DNA from: Symsagittifera roscoffensis | Taxonomy: Eukaryota > Xenacoelomorpha > Acoela > Convolutidae | NCBI RefSeq assembly: GCF_963678635.1 | Contig: NC_087069.1 | Coordinates: 37,057,959-37,121,958 of the forward strand | DNA: 64,000 nucleotides | Reading direction: 5' to 3' | In this document: positions 1 to 13,257 of the stretch, piece by piece | Layout: each line of letters begins with the position of its first letter | Position numbering within the stretch: position 1 is the stretch's first letter | The notes under the pieces: generated by a model | Seen by the model: the letters and a program-made list of their open reading frames with translations, nothing else | The model's database searches: none | What the model was told of the DNA's origin: nothing | Made by a program: the position numbers and the translations under genes

Positions 1-3000
1 AGTCCCGGAAAATTGAAAAAAAAAACTGGGTAAACCAAAATGTTCCTAAACCTCAATAAAACATAATTAGGCACCGAGGTAAAGCTAGAGGTAACTGTTT
101 ATTTTTTTTGAAGTTTGTCAAACTGATGGGGAAAAATGGGTAACTTCAAAAATTGGATTTCAGAGTGTCGCAGTACCATTTGTGGATCAAAAAAATCCTG
201 GATATGCCGACCACATCGAAGCCCCGGTGAAGAGAAGTGACCAGACTGAGAGTTGCGATGTCTAACTTGGGTTTGACAAAACCATTTCGAACTTGAATTA
301 CAAACTTTTTGAGAAAAGAAGCAAAATTTTCATATTCTTCAATATACTTATAGAACTGAGTCAGTTTTAGACAGAAGCTATATAAAAACGACCAATGAAA
401 TTTTTGCTGAATGAGGACGACCCAAGTTATTCAAGTATCTGATTACCTAATAAAAACAACCTTATAATTTCAAGATTTTTTATATAGATGTTTTTCTTAT
501 TAAAAGCCATAAACGTTGTGAAAACGCTGTCAAACTTTTGCGGTTGGAATTTTGATTTAATTAAAATTTCAGTACATTTCGACTTTATGTCTGTTCAAAA
601 GAAATCAAACTCCAGAATCGAACACTAAAAACGTAAAGGTCACTAAAAATGAGATCGACTTCTAGTACTAAAAGTGGAAGTTAATTGTCATATGTTCCAG
701 CAGAATATAAACTTTGTCTATCGATCCAGTTTTCTCAAGATGGGTTTAATTTATCACCAACTGTTCTTGAAATTCAAAAAGCTTTAAGGCTGTACAATTG
801 TTTCTTTGAAAATTGAAATTTTAATTTTTTTTGTAAAGTCTGTTTTTTTACTATTATTTTCTTGCGTTCATGAAAATTTGTCAATATTTTGTTGACTATG
901 TTTTTTCAATAGCTTCAAAAAACCGGAAAATTGAAAAAAAAAATTATTTGACACTTCCAAAACAAGCATCGCACTTTTGACGCACGCTTTTAAACTCAAC
1001 GCTAAAAAAATGTTAAGATCATTGAAACCTATAAATGATTATTTGATCAGTGAAAACTTCAATTGTTAGTTTAACAAAGACAAGCTTTAAAACTAATTTT
1101 TGTCTTTCTGGCTAATTTCGCTCACTTCAATTCTTTTTTTTTTACTTTGGAAAACAATTTGCGCTCGGCTTTTATTCAGTTACATTCATTAAAATCAAGC
1201 AGTCATTCAACCGGTCCTTTTTGATATCTAAGAACCTTCTGCTTGTATAAATCATAAAAAGTAGTGATGGCGGGTTGAATTGGTTGAGGAGAAATTAAAA
1301 TCAATTTAAATATTAGCAGTTGAAATAAGAAGAAAAAGATTGAAATTTTACTTTGAAAAATTGGTCTGAAAAAAAATAGTCTCTACTGAAAGAAAAAAAA
1401 CTTTTTTAAAATGTTTGGGATTATATAAATCACAAATACGATCTTAATTTGGAAGAATATTCACAATGTTACTAGAAAAGATGAAATAAAATAGGTATAC
1501 TTTCGGAAAAAACTCCGTATACTTTACACAGAGGCGAAGCGGAGCTTCACACCACTGCAATACAACACGAACATAAAAAACTAGAAGTCCCGAAGAAATG
1601 ATAAAACAAAAAACGCTCACTTCAAGTCTTTTTTTTCTACTTTGGAAATCAATTTGCGCTCGGCTTTTATTCAGTTACATTCATCAAAATCATGTGGTCA
1701 TTCATCCGGTCCTTTTTGATTTCTAACAACCTTCTGCTTGAAAAAAATAAAAAAAGTAGTGATGGCGGGTCAAATGGGTTGACGAGAAATTAAAATCAAT
1801 TTAAATATTAGCAGTTGAAAGTAGAAGAAAAAGATTGAAATTTTACTTTCAAAAATTGGACTTAAAAAAAAGTAGTCTCTACTGAAAAAAAGAGACAATT
1901 TTAAAAATTTTGGGATTATATAAATCACAAATACGAACTTGCTTTGAAGAATATTCTCGATGTCACTAGAAAAGATGAAATAAAGGAAGTATACTTTTGG
2001 AAAAAACTCCGTATAATTAACACAAAGGCGAAGCGGAGCTTCGCACCACAGCAATACAACACGAAGATAAAAAACTAGAAGTCCCGGAAAATTGAAAAAA
2101 AAAACTGGGTAAACCAAAATGTTCCTAAACCTCAATAAAACATAATTAGGCACCGAGGTAAAGCTAGAGGTAACTGTTTATTTTTTTAAAGTTCGTTAAA
2201 CTGATGGGAAAAATAGGTAATTTCAAAAATTGGATTTCGGGTTGTCCCAGTACCATTCGTGGATCAAAAAAATCCTGGCCATGTCGACCACATCGAAGTC
2301 CTTGTGAAGAGAAGTGACTAGACCGGGAGTTGCGATGTCTAACACGGGTTTGACAAAAAAATTTCGAATTTGAGTTACAAACTTTTTGAGAAAAGAAGCA
2401 AAATTTTCAAATTCTTCAATATACTTAAAGCACTGAATCAGTTTTAGACAGAAGCTATATAAAAACGACTAAGGAAGTTTTTTTGTTGCATGAGGACGAC
2501 CCATGTTATTTTAAGTATCTCATTACCTAATAAGAACAACCTTATAATTTCAAGGTTTTTTATATAGATGTTTTTCTTATTAAAAGCCATAAACGTAGTG
2601 AAACTCTTTCAAATTTTTGCGGTTTGATTTTCGATTTATTTAAAAAATCAGTACATTTCTACATTTTGTCTGTTCGAAGGAAGTCAAACTCCAGAATCGA
2701 ACACCAAAAACGTAAAGGTCAATAAAAACGTGATCGACTTCTAGTACTAAAAGTGGAAGTTAATTGTCATATGTTCCAGCAGAATATAAACTTTGTCTAA
2801 CGATCCAGTTTTCACCAATGGTTAAAACTTATCACCAATTGTTCTTAAAATTCAAAAAGCTTCAAGAATATACAATTGTTTCTTTGAAAACTGAAATTTC
2901 TATTTTTTTGTAATGTCTGTTTTTTTTTACTTTTATTTTCTTGCGTTCATGAAAATTTGTCACAATTTTGTTGACTATGTTTTTTCAATAGCTTCAAAAA

Positions 3001-6000
3001 ACCGGAAAATTGAAAAAAAAACATTATTTGACACTTCCGCGGAAAATTTGAAGACATAATATCCAACAAGCATCGTACTTTTGACGCACGCTTTTAAACT
3101 CAACGCTAAATAAATGTTAAGATCATTGAAACCTATAAATGATTATTTTATCAGTGAAAACTTCTTTTGTTAGTTTAATAAAGACAAGCTTTAAAACTAA
3201 TTTTTGTCTTTCTGGCTAATTTCGCTCACTTCAATTCTTTTTTTTTCTATTTTGGAAAACAATTTTTGCTCGGCTTATACTCAGTTACATTCATCAAAAT
3301 CATGTGGTCATTCATCCGGTCCTTTTTGATATCTAAGAACTTTCTGCTTGAATAAATCATAAACAGTAGTGATGGCGGGTCAAATTGGTTGACGAGAAAT
3401 TAAAATCAATTTAAATATTAGCAGTTGAAAGTAGAAGAAAAAAACTGAAATTTTACTTTGAAAAATTGGTCTGAAAAAAATAGTCTCTACTGAAAGAAAA
3501 AGACTTTTTAAAAAATTTTGGGATTATATAAATCACAAATACGATCTTAACTTGGAAGAATATTCACAATGTTACTAGAAAAGATGAAATAAAGAAAGTA
3601 TACTTTTGAAAAAAACTCCTTATAAATAACACAAAGGCGAAGCGGAGCTTCAATTCTTTTTTTTTCTACTTTGGAACATTTAAGACACAAACATTTAAAA
3701 CAATTTTTTTGTAAAGTCTGTTTTTTTACTATTATTTTTTTGCGTTCATTAAAATTCGTCAATTTTTTGTTGACTATGTTTTTTCAATAGCTTCAAAAAA
3801 CCGGAAAATTGAAAAAAAATTATTTGACACTTCCAAAACAAGCATCGCACTTTTGACGCACGCTTTTAAACTCAACGCTAAAAAAATGTTAAGATCATTG
3901 AAACCTATAAATGATTATTTGATCAGTGAAAAATTCAATTGTTAGTTTAACAAAGACAAGCTTTAAAACTAATTTTTGTCTTTCTGGCTAATTTCGCTCA
4001 CTTCAATTCTTTTTTTCTACTTTGGAAAACAATTTGCGCTCGGCTTTTATTCAGTTACATTCAACAAAATCATGCGGTCATTCAACCGGTCCTTTTTGAT
4101 ATCTAAGAACCTTCTGCTTGTATAAATCATAAAAAATAGTGATAGCGGGTTGAATTGGTTGACGAGAATTTAAAATCAATTTAAATATTAGCAGTTGAAA
4201 GTAGAAGAAAAAGATTGAAATTTTACTTTGAAAAATTGGTCTGAAAAAAAATAGTCTCTACTGAAAGAAAAAACTTTTTAAAAATGTTTGGGATTATATA
4301 AATCACAAATACGATCCTAATTTGGAAGAATATTCACAATGTTACTAGAAAAGATGAAATAAAATAGGTATACTTTCGGAAAAAACTCCGTATATTTTAC
4401 ACAGAGGCGAAGCGGAGCTTCACACCTTTGCAATACAACACGAACATAAAAAACTAGAAGTCCCGAAGAAATGACAAAACAAAAAACGCTCACTTCAAGT
4501 CTTTTTTTTCTACTTTGGACTATTTCTACTTTCCACTTTTTTGTTGACTATGTTTTTTCAATAGCTTCAAAAACCGGAATTTTGAAAAAAAAATTTTTGA
4601 CCTTTCCGCGGAAAGTTTGAAGAGATAATATCCAACAAGCATCGCACTTTTGACGCACGCTTTTAAACTCAACGCTAAGTAAATGTTAAGATCATTGAAA
4701 CCGTGGAAGTTTCAAATCATTTTTATCAATTTTCCGGTTTTTTGAAGCTATTGAAAAATTATGGCCAAAAAAAATGACAAATATTCATGAACGAAAGAAA
4801 TAAGAGTAAAAAACAGACTTTTTAAAAAAAAAATTTGAAACTATAAGGTTGTTTTCATTAGGTAATCAGAAGTGTCAAATAATTTTTTTTTTCAATTTTC
4901 CGGTTTTTTGAAGCTATTGAAAAAACATAGTCAACAAAAAATTGTCAAGTTTTCATGTGGTCATTCATCCGGTCAAATTGACAAAATCATGTGGTCATTT
5001 ATCCAGTTCTTTTTGATATCTAAGAACCTTCTGCTTGAATAGATAAAAAACATAGTGATGGCGGATTGAATTGGTTGACGAGAAATTAAATCTAATTTAA
5101 ATATTAGCAGTTGAAAGTAGAAGAATAGATTGAAATTTTACTTTGAAATTTTGGTCTGAAAAAGAAATAGACTCTACTGAAAAATAGAGACAATTTTAAA
5201 AATTTTGGGATTATATAAATTACAAATACGAACTTGCTTTAAAGAATATTCTCGATGTCACTAGAAAAGATGAAATAAAGGAAGTATACTTTTGGAAAAA
5301 ACTCCGTATACTTAACACAAAGGCGAAGCGGAGCTTCGCACCACAGCAATACAACACGAAGATAAAAAACTAGAAGTCACGGAAAATTGAAAAAAAAAAC
5401 TGGGTAAACCAAAATGTTCCTAAACCTCAATAAAACATAATTAGGCACCGAGGTAAAGCTAGAGGTAACTGTTTATTTTTTTTGAAGTTTGTCAAACTGA
5501 TGGGGAAAAATGGGTAACTTCAAAAATTGGATTTCAGAGTGTCGCAGTACCATTTGTGGATCAAAAAAATCCTGGATATGCCGACCACATCGAAGCCCGG
5601 TGAAGAGAAGCGACCAGACTGAGAGTTGCGATGTCTAACTTGGGTTTGACAAAACCATTTCGAACTTGAATTACAAACTTTTTGAGAAAAGAAGCAAAAT
5701 TTTCATATTCTTCAATATACTTATAGAACTGAGTCAGTTTTAGACAGAAGCTATATAAAAACGACCAATGAAATTTTTGCTGAATGAGGACGACCCAAGT
5801 TATTCAAGTATCTGATTACCTAATAAAAACAACCTTATAATTTCAAGATTTTTTATATAGATGTTTTTCTTATTAAAAGCCATAAACGTTGTGAAAACGC
5901 TGTCAAACTTTTGCGGTTGGAATTTTGATTTAATTAAAATTTCAGTACATTTCGACTTTATGTCTGTTCAAAAGAAATCAAACTCCAGAATCGAACACTA

Positions 6001-7576
6001 AAAACGTAAAGGTCACTAAAAATGAGATCGACTTCTAGTACTAAAAGTGGAAGTTAATTGTCATATGTTCCAGCAGAATATAAACTTTGTCTATCGATCC
6101 AGTTTTCTCAAGATGGGTTTAATTTATCACCAACTGTTCTTGAAATTCAAAAAGCTTTAAGGCTGTACAATTGTTTCTTTGAAAATTGAAATTTTAATTT
6201 TTTTTGTAAAGTCTGTTTTTTTACTATTATTTTCTTGCGTTCATGAAAATTTGTCAATATTTTGTTGACTATGTTTTTTCAATAGCTTCAAAAAACCGGA
6301 AAATTGAAAAAAAAAATTATTTGACACTTCCAAAACAAGCATCGCACTTTTGACGCACGCTTTTAAACTCAACGCTAAAAAAATGTTAAGATCATTGAAA
6401 CCTATAAATGATTATTTGATCAGTGAAAACTTCAATTGTTAGTTTAACAAAGACAAGCTTTAAAACTAATTTTTGTCTTTCTGGCTAATTTCGCTCACTT
6501 CAATTCTTTTTTTTTACTTTGGAAAACAATTTGCGCTCGGCTTTTATTCAGTTACATTCATTAAAATCAAGCAGTCATTCAACCGGTCCTTTTTGATATC
6601 TAAGAACCTTCTGCTTGTATAAATCATAAAAAGTAGTGATGGCGGGTTGAATTGGTTGAGGAGAAATTAAAATCAATTTAAATATTAGCAGTTGAAATAA
6701 GAAGAAAAAGATTGAAATTTTACTTTGAAAAATTGGTCTGAAAAAAAATAGTCTCTACTGAAAGAAAAAAACTTTTTTAAAATGTTTGGGATTATATAAA
6801 TCACAAATACGATCTTAATTTGGAAGAATATTCACAATGTTACTAGAAAAGATGAAATAAAATAGGTATACTTTCGGAAAAAACTCCGTATACTTTACAC
6901 AGAGGCGAAGCGGAGCTTCACACCACTGCAATACAACACGAACATAAAAAACTAGAAGTCCCGAAGAAATGACAAAACAAAAAACGCTCACTTCAAGTCT
7001 TTTTTTTCTACTTTGGAAATCAATTTGCGCTCGGCTTTTATTCAGTTACATTCATCAAAATCATGCGGTCATTCAACCGGTCCTTTTTGATTTCTAGCAA
7101 CCTTTTGCTTGAATAAAATAAAAAAAAACAGTGATGGCGGATTGAATTGGTTGACGAGAAATTAAATCTAAATTAAATATCAGCAGTTGAAAGTAGAAAA
7201 GATTGAAATTTTACTCTGAAAATTTGGTCTGAAAAAGAAATAGACTCTACTGAAAAAAGAGACCATTTTAAAAATTTTGAGATTATATAAATCACAAACA
7301 CGAACTTGCTTTGGAAGAATATTCACATTGTTGCTAGTAAAGATGAAACAAAGGAAGTATACTTTTGGAACAAGCTCCGTATACACAAAGGCGAAGACTA
7401 GTTCATAAAAAACTAGAAGTCCCAAAAAAATGAAAAAAAAACTAGGTAGACCAAAATGAACCTAAATCTGAATAAAACATAACTAGGCACCGAGTTAAAG
7501 CTAGAGGTAACTGTTTATTTTTTATGAAATTTGTTAAACTGATGTGGAAAAAATGGGTAATTTCAAAAATTGGATT
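1..7576. repeat. Array of ~2-kb AT-rich repeat units
   Basis: The segment is built from related blocks. The block starting at 1 restarts at about 2080, with several indels, and again at 5375. Bases 1-1700 and 5375-7075 are almost identical, while the copy at 2080-3650 is more diverged and 3650-5374 is a patchwork of partial blocks. Each block carries a short hairpin-forming motif with arms GCGAAGC and GCTTCGC, near 1530, 2025, 5325 and 6905. A last degraded copy fades out near 7576. Short open frames here, mostly minus strand, have low-complexity Phe/Ile/Lys composition and repeat from block to block, so I do not call genes. It could be satellite-like DNA or decayed non-autonomous elements. 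Confidence 0.85.
4700..4960 (-). repeat. Inverted fragments of the array unit
   Basis: Two pieces, about 4715-4830 and 4865-4960, are reverse complements of the part of the unit that elsewhere reads on the plus strand (for example 820-940). The array therefore contains head-to-head pieces as well as direct copies, which suggests rearrangement or repeated transposition rather than simple unequal crossing-over. Confidence 0.7.
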
Positions 7577-7779
7577 TTGCCCAAAAGCTTAGTTGTTTAT
7601 CTAGTAAAATATTTGAGAAGACCAAACATTTTTGAGAAATAGAAACTTTCCCGTTGATATCAATTTTCTGTAACTTCTGTAGGAAAATTATCGCAAGCGG
7701 TTTTTTCGATTGAATCCTTCATCTCAGTTTTCATAGGGTTGTTTTTAAGAAAAGTCAAAAAGTTTCTAAAAACGGTCAA

Positions 7780-8460
7780 ACATTCAAAAACTTAACTTTC
7801 CAAAGACCATAATATTTTTCCGCAAAAAAAGGCTTTGGCCGCGCAAGCAGAGAATATTTCCAAAACCGGTTACTCGACTGAAATTGCTGGGTATTTTTGA
7901 GAAAAATCAAAAAGTTTTTTAAAAAACGGTACAAAAACCAAGTAATAACATTTTCGAGGGCCATGTTTTTTGTGTCTAAGTTTTTTTTAGTGATAACGAA
8001 TTGTAAAAAAGAAATCCAGACATCCTGTTGTTTTGATTGAGTTGAAGAACTCATGATATGGCAGGGTAGTTTTGAAGAAAGTCAAAGTTAAAAAAAAACG
8101 GTGCAAAAACCAAGTATGAACTTTTTCGAGTTCCATAACTTTATTGTTTAAAAATACGGGCATGTCAATTATCTAGGGCAGCTTCTCACAACCTATTGGA
8201 ATATGGATTCGATTGAACCTAACATACTAGTTTTGGGAGGGTAGTTTTCGAGAAAAGACAAAAACTCAAAAAAAGGTCAAAAAGCAAAAAGTTTGTTCTT
8301 GCGAAGGCCATAACTTGTTGTATCAAAAAAATTATTAGACGTAGCGGCATGTGCAGTAAAACGTTCGACAAACCGTTTTATCTACTGATCCCGAAAATTT
8401 CATATTCCGTAAGTTAGCTTTTGAGAAAAGGAGAAAGAAATTCAAAAGTTTGACCCAAAT
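7780..8460. repeat. Imperfect tandem repeat, ~160-185-bp period
   Basis: A phrase of the type 'cgaaggccataact' recurs with variation at about 7800, 7957, 8124 and 8310. Each is preceded by a run like 'gagaaaagacaaaaact'. The spacing is about 160-185 bp and the copies are strongly diverged. No coding signal is seen: the 92-codon minus-strand frame here runs through the repeat. Confidence 0.5.
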
Positions 8461-8469
8461 AATCCCCCC

Positions 8470-10308
8470 CCCCAAAAAAATTTTTTTTCGAAGGCTAAAG
8501 GGAGTAGGGTTAAGTAAGAAGAAGTTAGAAGATTATCCAAGCACATACATGAGCTGGAGTTTTTTTTAACAATAAATTTTTTGAAAATCGAAACAGTAGT
8601 TTTCTACCGAACTAAAAATTTTGCAAAAAATGAAGAAAAAAATTCAGAAGCGTCTTAAAAAACCGAATCCCAAACATTTTCATAAATCCTGTTTTTAACG
8701 ATCATGGAAATTTTCGCCTTCAAAATTACGCAATAAAAATTGACTTAGCCGATACAACCTAAGCCGAAACAATTAAATTGAAAACAAAAATTGTTATAAA
8801 ACAAAATTTTTCGAAATCAGACTTGGTAGATTGACAATTTAGAGAACCTTCAATCTTGAAGAAAAAGTTTAAAAACAAAACAAAATCCTTGCTTTTCAAA
8901 GCAGGCCGATAAAAATTAGCACAAGAAAAATTAAATGCCATGAAAAAAAAATGGATGATAAGCCGACGGAATCCAAACCACAAATCCAAAAAAAATCAAG
9001 TTTTTTAAGAAATTTATTAGAAAATATCATTATTGCCCAAACCGTACTCCACCGATTTACTACCTAAATAAAGTAGTATTTTATAAAAAAAATCATGAAA
9101 TTAGGCATGGCAGCGGCATAACAGCTGGCTGTTGACTTAGCTGATTCTGTTAAACTAGTTGTTAACCCAATAAAAGTCTATATTCCAATTTGATAACGCT
9201 TGCTAATCGCAAGCGTAATGACTTGTAATTTCAGTGAACAAAATCCTTAATATAGTCAAATCGTGCTGCCCAATAAAAACTGAAATATCATGTGATTTGA
9301 AAACTAGTTTTAACACAGCCACTGATAAAAAAAACGGTTTTTAACAAGGGCACAAGATGATTTTTTGTGCAAACTTGATCTCAAAATGGATTTGTACTTT
9401 GAACCGTTATTAGGATCAATCGTTGTTAGGATTCTATACTTTTTCCAAAAAAATGTCTTAAGACCTAGAGAACATTTTGAATATTTGTTTTGACAGATTG
9501 ATGTTGAAGAATGGATGAGAGATGTGCGGTTTTTTGAGAGCTAAATTGTTTTTGATAAATTCATTCATTCTGAGGCTGAAAAAAATGCTTCAGAATAAGT
9601 TCTTGATTCTTTTTTTTCTAAATCAAAACCAAAAGATTGGGAGCATTCTGAGCTACTTGCAAACGGACGAGCTCATATCCTCGTTCTATTTTGTTTCTTC
9701 AAAGTTTTATCTGGTTTATACAAACTTCTTGATTAAGGAACAAAAAAATCCACAATTTATGTTGTTTTTTAAGGATTTTTAGCCTGATTAGAAACAATTT
9801 CTCGTCGATATTATACATTCAGTGTCAATTCATTTTTAAACTGAAAATATTGATGCATACAAAAGTTTGAGGCAGCTCTTTCGTCAAAATATTTTTTAAC
9901 TAAAAAGCATAAACCCTATAGATTCTATCTTCAAAAATTTGAAAAAACATTGGTCCAAGCTCGACATTCACAAAATTTTGAGTAGTCTAGATCAAAAAAA
10001 TACAACTATTGATGATTCAAATTGGATTCACTTTCAGTCATAAAAAGTGCACAGACGAAACAGAACGTGGCAGCAAATGCGATGCATCCCAAAACTAGCG
10101 ATGACTACGGAAAGGACAAAAAACTAATCCAAGAACCAAAAATTCTAAGAGGCAATGTGAGCCATTTTTTTCAAGTTAGATCACGGAGTGAAAAAAAAGA
10201 CTAGAGCTTTTTGCGATGCTCGTGCCATTTGCAAAGGCAAGGAAGGTAACAAATTGACCACGTTTTAAACTGATATATAATGATTTTTTTCAAATAGTTC
10301 AAATATGC
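8470..10308. other. AT-rich stretch with no recognised gene
   Basis: I see A/T homopolymer runs and short frames of biased composition, such as an 86-codon plus-strand frame at 9522-9782 rich in Phe, Leu and Lys. There are no recognisable domains, splice sites flanking conserved sequence, or RNA genes. Confidence 0.5.
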
Positions 10309-10392
10309 CCAAGCAAGAATTTTTTAAACAATTCGGGACCTCTGTATATGTAAAATTGTTTAAAAAATTCTTGCTTGGACAGAGGTCCCGAA
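10309..10392. repeat. Interleaved (pseudoknot-like) perfect inverted repeats
   Basis: Two perfect inverted repeats interlock in the order A-B-A'-B'. A is 10309-10333 (25 nt) and its reverse complement is 10354-10378. B is about 10332-10345 and its reverse complement is 10379-10392. A simple hairpin would give A-B-B'-A'. This order could fold as an H-type pseudoknot if transcribed, or it may be the scar of a template-switch event. Confidence 0.8.
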
Positions 10393-10984
10393 GTTCTCAA
10401 AAATACCCCTCAGAACCATGGATGTTGCCGGCTGTTATTTGAATATTTTCCTGAGCAGTTTTTGGAAAACAAAACTAAAAAAAATTTGAATCACAGTTAG
10501 ATATATATTTTGTAGTTTATCTGGTGGTTTTATTAGAATATAAAAAGAAGATAACAAATTCATTTCGCATACGATTGATAAAATCTTACAGATTACAGTT
10601 TTTTGGCATTTTTTGCATGTTTACAAATATGCACTGCACTTTCTGCAAGGGCAGCAAAAAAAACAGCCTCGCTGATATCCATTTATCGCTGATACAACTA
10701 AGCAGTTAAAAATCAATGCTCATGGACACTAAGAAGCCTATAAGAAATTTTTTTTGGGATCAATTTCTTGTCTGTAAAATCTGAATGAAGTAGAATGTTT
10801 AAGTGGTAATTAAATCACAATTTAATTCAAACATTCAAAGAAAAAAATTTAAGAGCTGATCTTCAGCACCAACAGAAAAATACTTTTACAAAGTTCACCC
10901 GTTATGCCGATTTTGCTTGAATTAGCATTATAGGCGATACGACACTGCAATAGCTTTGCAATTTAGTGTACACAAAAAACAAGA
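10393..10984. other. No recognised feature
   Basis: AT-rich sequence with a 61-codon frame at 10524-10709 that has no recognisable motif. I see no gene or structured RNA. Confidence 0.45.
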
Positions 10985-11950
10985 TGCAAGCCAATAAATC
11001 AAAAATTATATATACTTACGCAAAGGCAAACACTAGCGAGAACACGACAAAAAAGCAGCTTTCTAAAGTGAAATAAGAAAAGATAAAATAAGCCTCGAAT
11101 TAGTAAAACTTTGCTGCGTATATGCTTAAAAACTGCGACTTCGAGAATTGGAGTCTCACGCCCTGCCCTTTCGGACCTGAACGCTTAACAACCGGCAAAC
11201 AATAGTCACGAATAAAGCAGCTACATATGCTAATAAATTGCCAAAGCCATGCAGCAAAAGTGTCCCCAATTTGCAAGAAATGGTGGTAGATCAGTAAACC
11301 AATGTATCAGTAAACCAAAAACGGTTGGCCCAGATCAGTAAATTGAAAATTATTGATTGAATTGCATAATCAGACTAGCTAAAAACTGAGATTTTTACAA
11401 AATGACAAATTTTTTCCTCAAAACAAAAATTGAATCGAAAAATGAAATAAAATAGCTCTTCCTCGTAGTTTTGAAATTTTTGTTCCAGCTCAGGAAAATT
11501 TATTCTATAAACCTTTAATTTTGCAATTGATCTAATTATTACGTGAATCGGTTTACTGATCTGGGAATTTATTGACACATCGGTTTACTGCACGCACCCC
11601 TCAAAGAATAGTTTGGAATATAACAAACTGAAATCATCTACACTAAGTTTGCATGCAATAAATTGGAAAGCATAAAGCCACATTATGTATATATTATGTA
11701 TTTCAAAAAATGCGAGATATATTGAGTTTTTATGACTGTTATGTCGTTTGAAACAAATAGCTTTTTTCGGTTCTTTTGTTGAATTTAAAATACATCAGCT
11801 GTGTTAAGTTACTACTATTCGAATGTAAAGCACATGCTATCAAAAAGTCGTAAAGGTGCCCCGAAAGCTGCACCATTATTTGCCACTTAGGTTAGAAAAG
11901 TAGTCGTAGTATAACACTAACGCTCACTGAAGTTCGCGAATGTAAAAACT
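10985..11950 (-). repeat. Dispersed ~900-bp repeat, copy 1, split by a MITE
   Basis: This region matches 16080-16680 in the same order. Shared blocks include one around 'gagaacacgacaaaaaagca' (11038), a tRNA-like block (11130-11185), a 'ccatgcagca' block (11247) and 'aattggaaagcataaagcc' (about 11661). Copy 1 is interrupted by a MITE at 11292-11590 that copy 2 lacks. The tRNA-like part reads on the minus strand, which suggests a tRNA-derived SINE at one end of the unit. Confidence 0.65.
11292..11590. mobile_element. MITE family A, copy 1 (CAGTAAACC termini)
   Basis: The element starts with CAGTAAACC and ends with its reverse complement GGTTTACTG. The inverted similarity continues for about 23 bp with few mismatches, and a second CAGTAAACC sits just inside each end. 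A second copy lies at 36657-36965. It has no coding capacity, as expected for a non-autonomous DNA transposon. I cannot see a clear target-site duplication. It sits inside another dispersed repeat. Confidence 0.75.
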
Positions 11951-12645
11951 GTTGTAAATTTAATTAACAGAGAAATACATTTTTGTCTCTATGCTGTTTA
12001 ATGCGAGTAAAACATACGGACAAAATTTTAGACCTCCCTGGTGAAAAAAGCATGAAACCTAAATTTCTCTATGAGCGATGAGCAATAAGGTGGGACCCGA
12101 TTTCACATAAGCCAAAACCATTTAAGCCGAATTAACAATAAACCTTTTGAGAAGAAAAACGTACATCGGAGGTGGAAAAAATACAAATGCTTTACCCAAC
12201 AACGCCTAGAATCGGTAAGACTTACACCGGTATCTCAAAACACTTTTGGTCAAACTAAAGCAATTTATAGATAGTTTAACTTCTCGATTTATGTGTTTTG
12301 ATAAGCAACAGAGGCCAAGCTATGGTAGTTGTTGATTGCGTACTGAAAACAAAAGACCACCTCGGTTATTTGGATCCAATTGTATCCTCGAGATAACAGA
12401 GTTCTACGACATAAGTAATATATTTGTTACCACTCGGTTGATTTAAGGTCAAAGTTTTAAATGAAAACGCCTAGAACGGTTAGCAGTGTCATCGCTTAGT
12501 GCAAAACTTCATTGCGATTCCAAGCGTGTTTTTATAACAGACCAAAATGCTTGCAACGATTTGTAGGCATCTGTCAAGAGCAAAGTCTACTAACAAAAAA
12601 AACAAATTTGGCGTCGGAATGACAACCAATATTAGCAAATATTAT
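11951..12645. other. No recognised gene
   Basis: AT-rich single-copy-looking sequence with no supported open frame, splice-site pair or RNA gene. Confidence 0.4.
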
Positions 12646-12990
12646 TTAATCATAGCCAACTGACTGTTAGAAAAGAGTAATGAACGCACGAAAACTAAAA
12701 AAAAACGACTTGTTGTTTTTTTCAAACTTTTGAACTTCGAAAAAATTAGATGAATTTGAAGCTCTTTGAATTTGTAGAATAATTTTTTTATGGACATTTT
12801 TTGGACAAAATGAACCCAAATTGAGAACACTGGATCAATAGGTAAAGCTTTTATTTCGCTGGGAAATCTGATAATTATTTTTCATTTTACAATTTTGCTG
12901 CTCGATAGTGGAGTCTGCCTTCCATTTAACAATAGAAATACACTGAACTTTAAAAGAAATCACAAGTCAAACCGCAAAAAATCAAAACCG
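12646..12990. repeat. Dispersed repeat family R, copy 1
   Basis: The order 'atagccaact...aatgaacgca...gctctttgaatt...gaacccaaattgagaa...ggatcaatagg...cgctgggaaatctg' is shared with copies at 14332, 16860, 18588, 21860, 25975 and 36120. This copy and the one at 21860 share a distinct right end, around 'tttgctgctcgatagtgg', so they form a subfamily. No coding capacity is apparent. Confidence 0.7.
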
Positions 12991-13007
12991 AGTCTGAACA
13001 AATTTTC

Positions 13008-13197
13008 TGAAACGCACGTTCATGCATGTCTCAGGTCTTCCCCCACCATATTTTGATTAGAAAAAAAACCAACTACTCTATAAATTGGCTTTTTAAAATC
13101 AAAATGAGGTGGGGGAAGACCTGCTTAAACGTGCATTTCAGGCCCTGAAACGCACGTTTATGCATGGTTTAGGTCTTCCACCACCATATTTTGATTT
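13008..13197. repeat. Three-arm inverted/direct repeat
   Basis: Arm 1 (13008-13059), arm 2 (13097-13142, inverted) and arm 3 (13144-13197, direct) all carry 'ggtcttcc' followed by a CACC-type box and an AT tail, with a shared 'cacgttnatgca'-type start. Arms 1 and 2 can form a ~45-bp imperfect hairpin. This may be a foldback element that gained a third arm. Confidence 0.7.
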
Positions 13198-13257
13198 AAA
13201 AAAAAACAATTTAAGACTTTTTTTCTGAAAAACAAATCAGAAAGACTTATATAAGAG

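Noticed and set aside
1770-3762. Minus-strand frames of 71-127 codons in the array
   Set aside because: They repeat with the array unit, have low-complexity composition and show no domain.
9522-9782. 86-codon plus-strand frame as a gene
   Set aside because: The Phe/Leu/Lys-rich composition is typical of AT-rich DNA, with no motif and no flanking gene structure.
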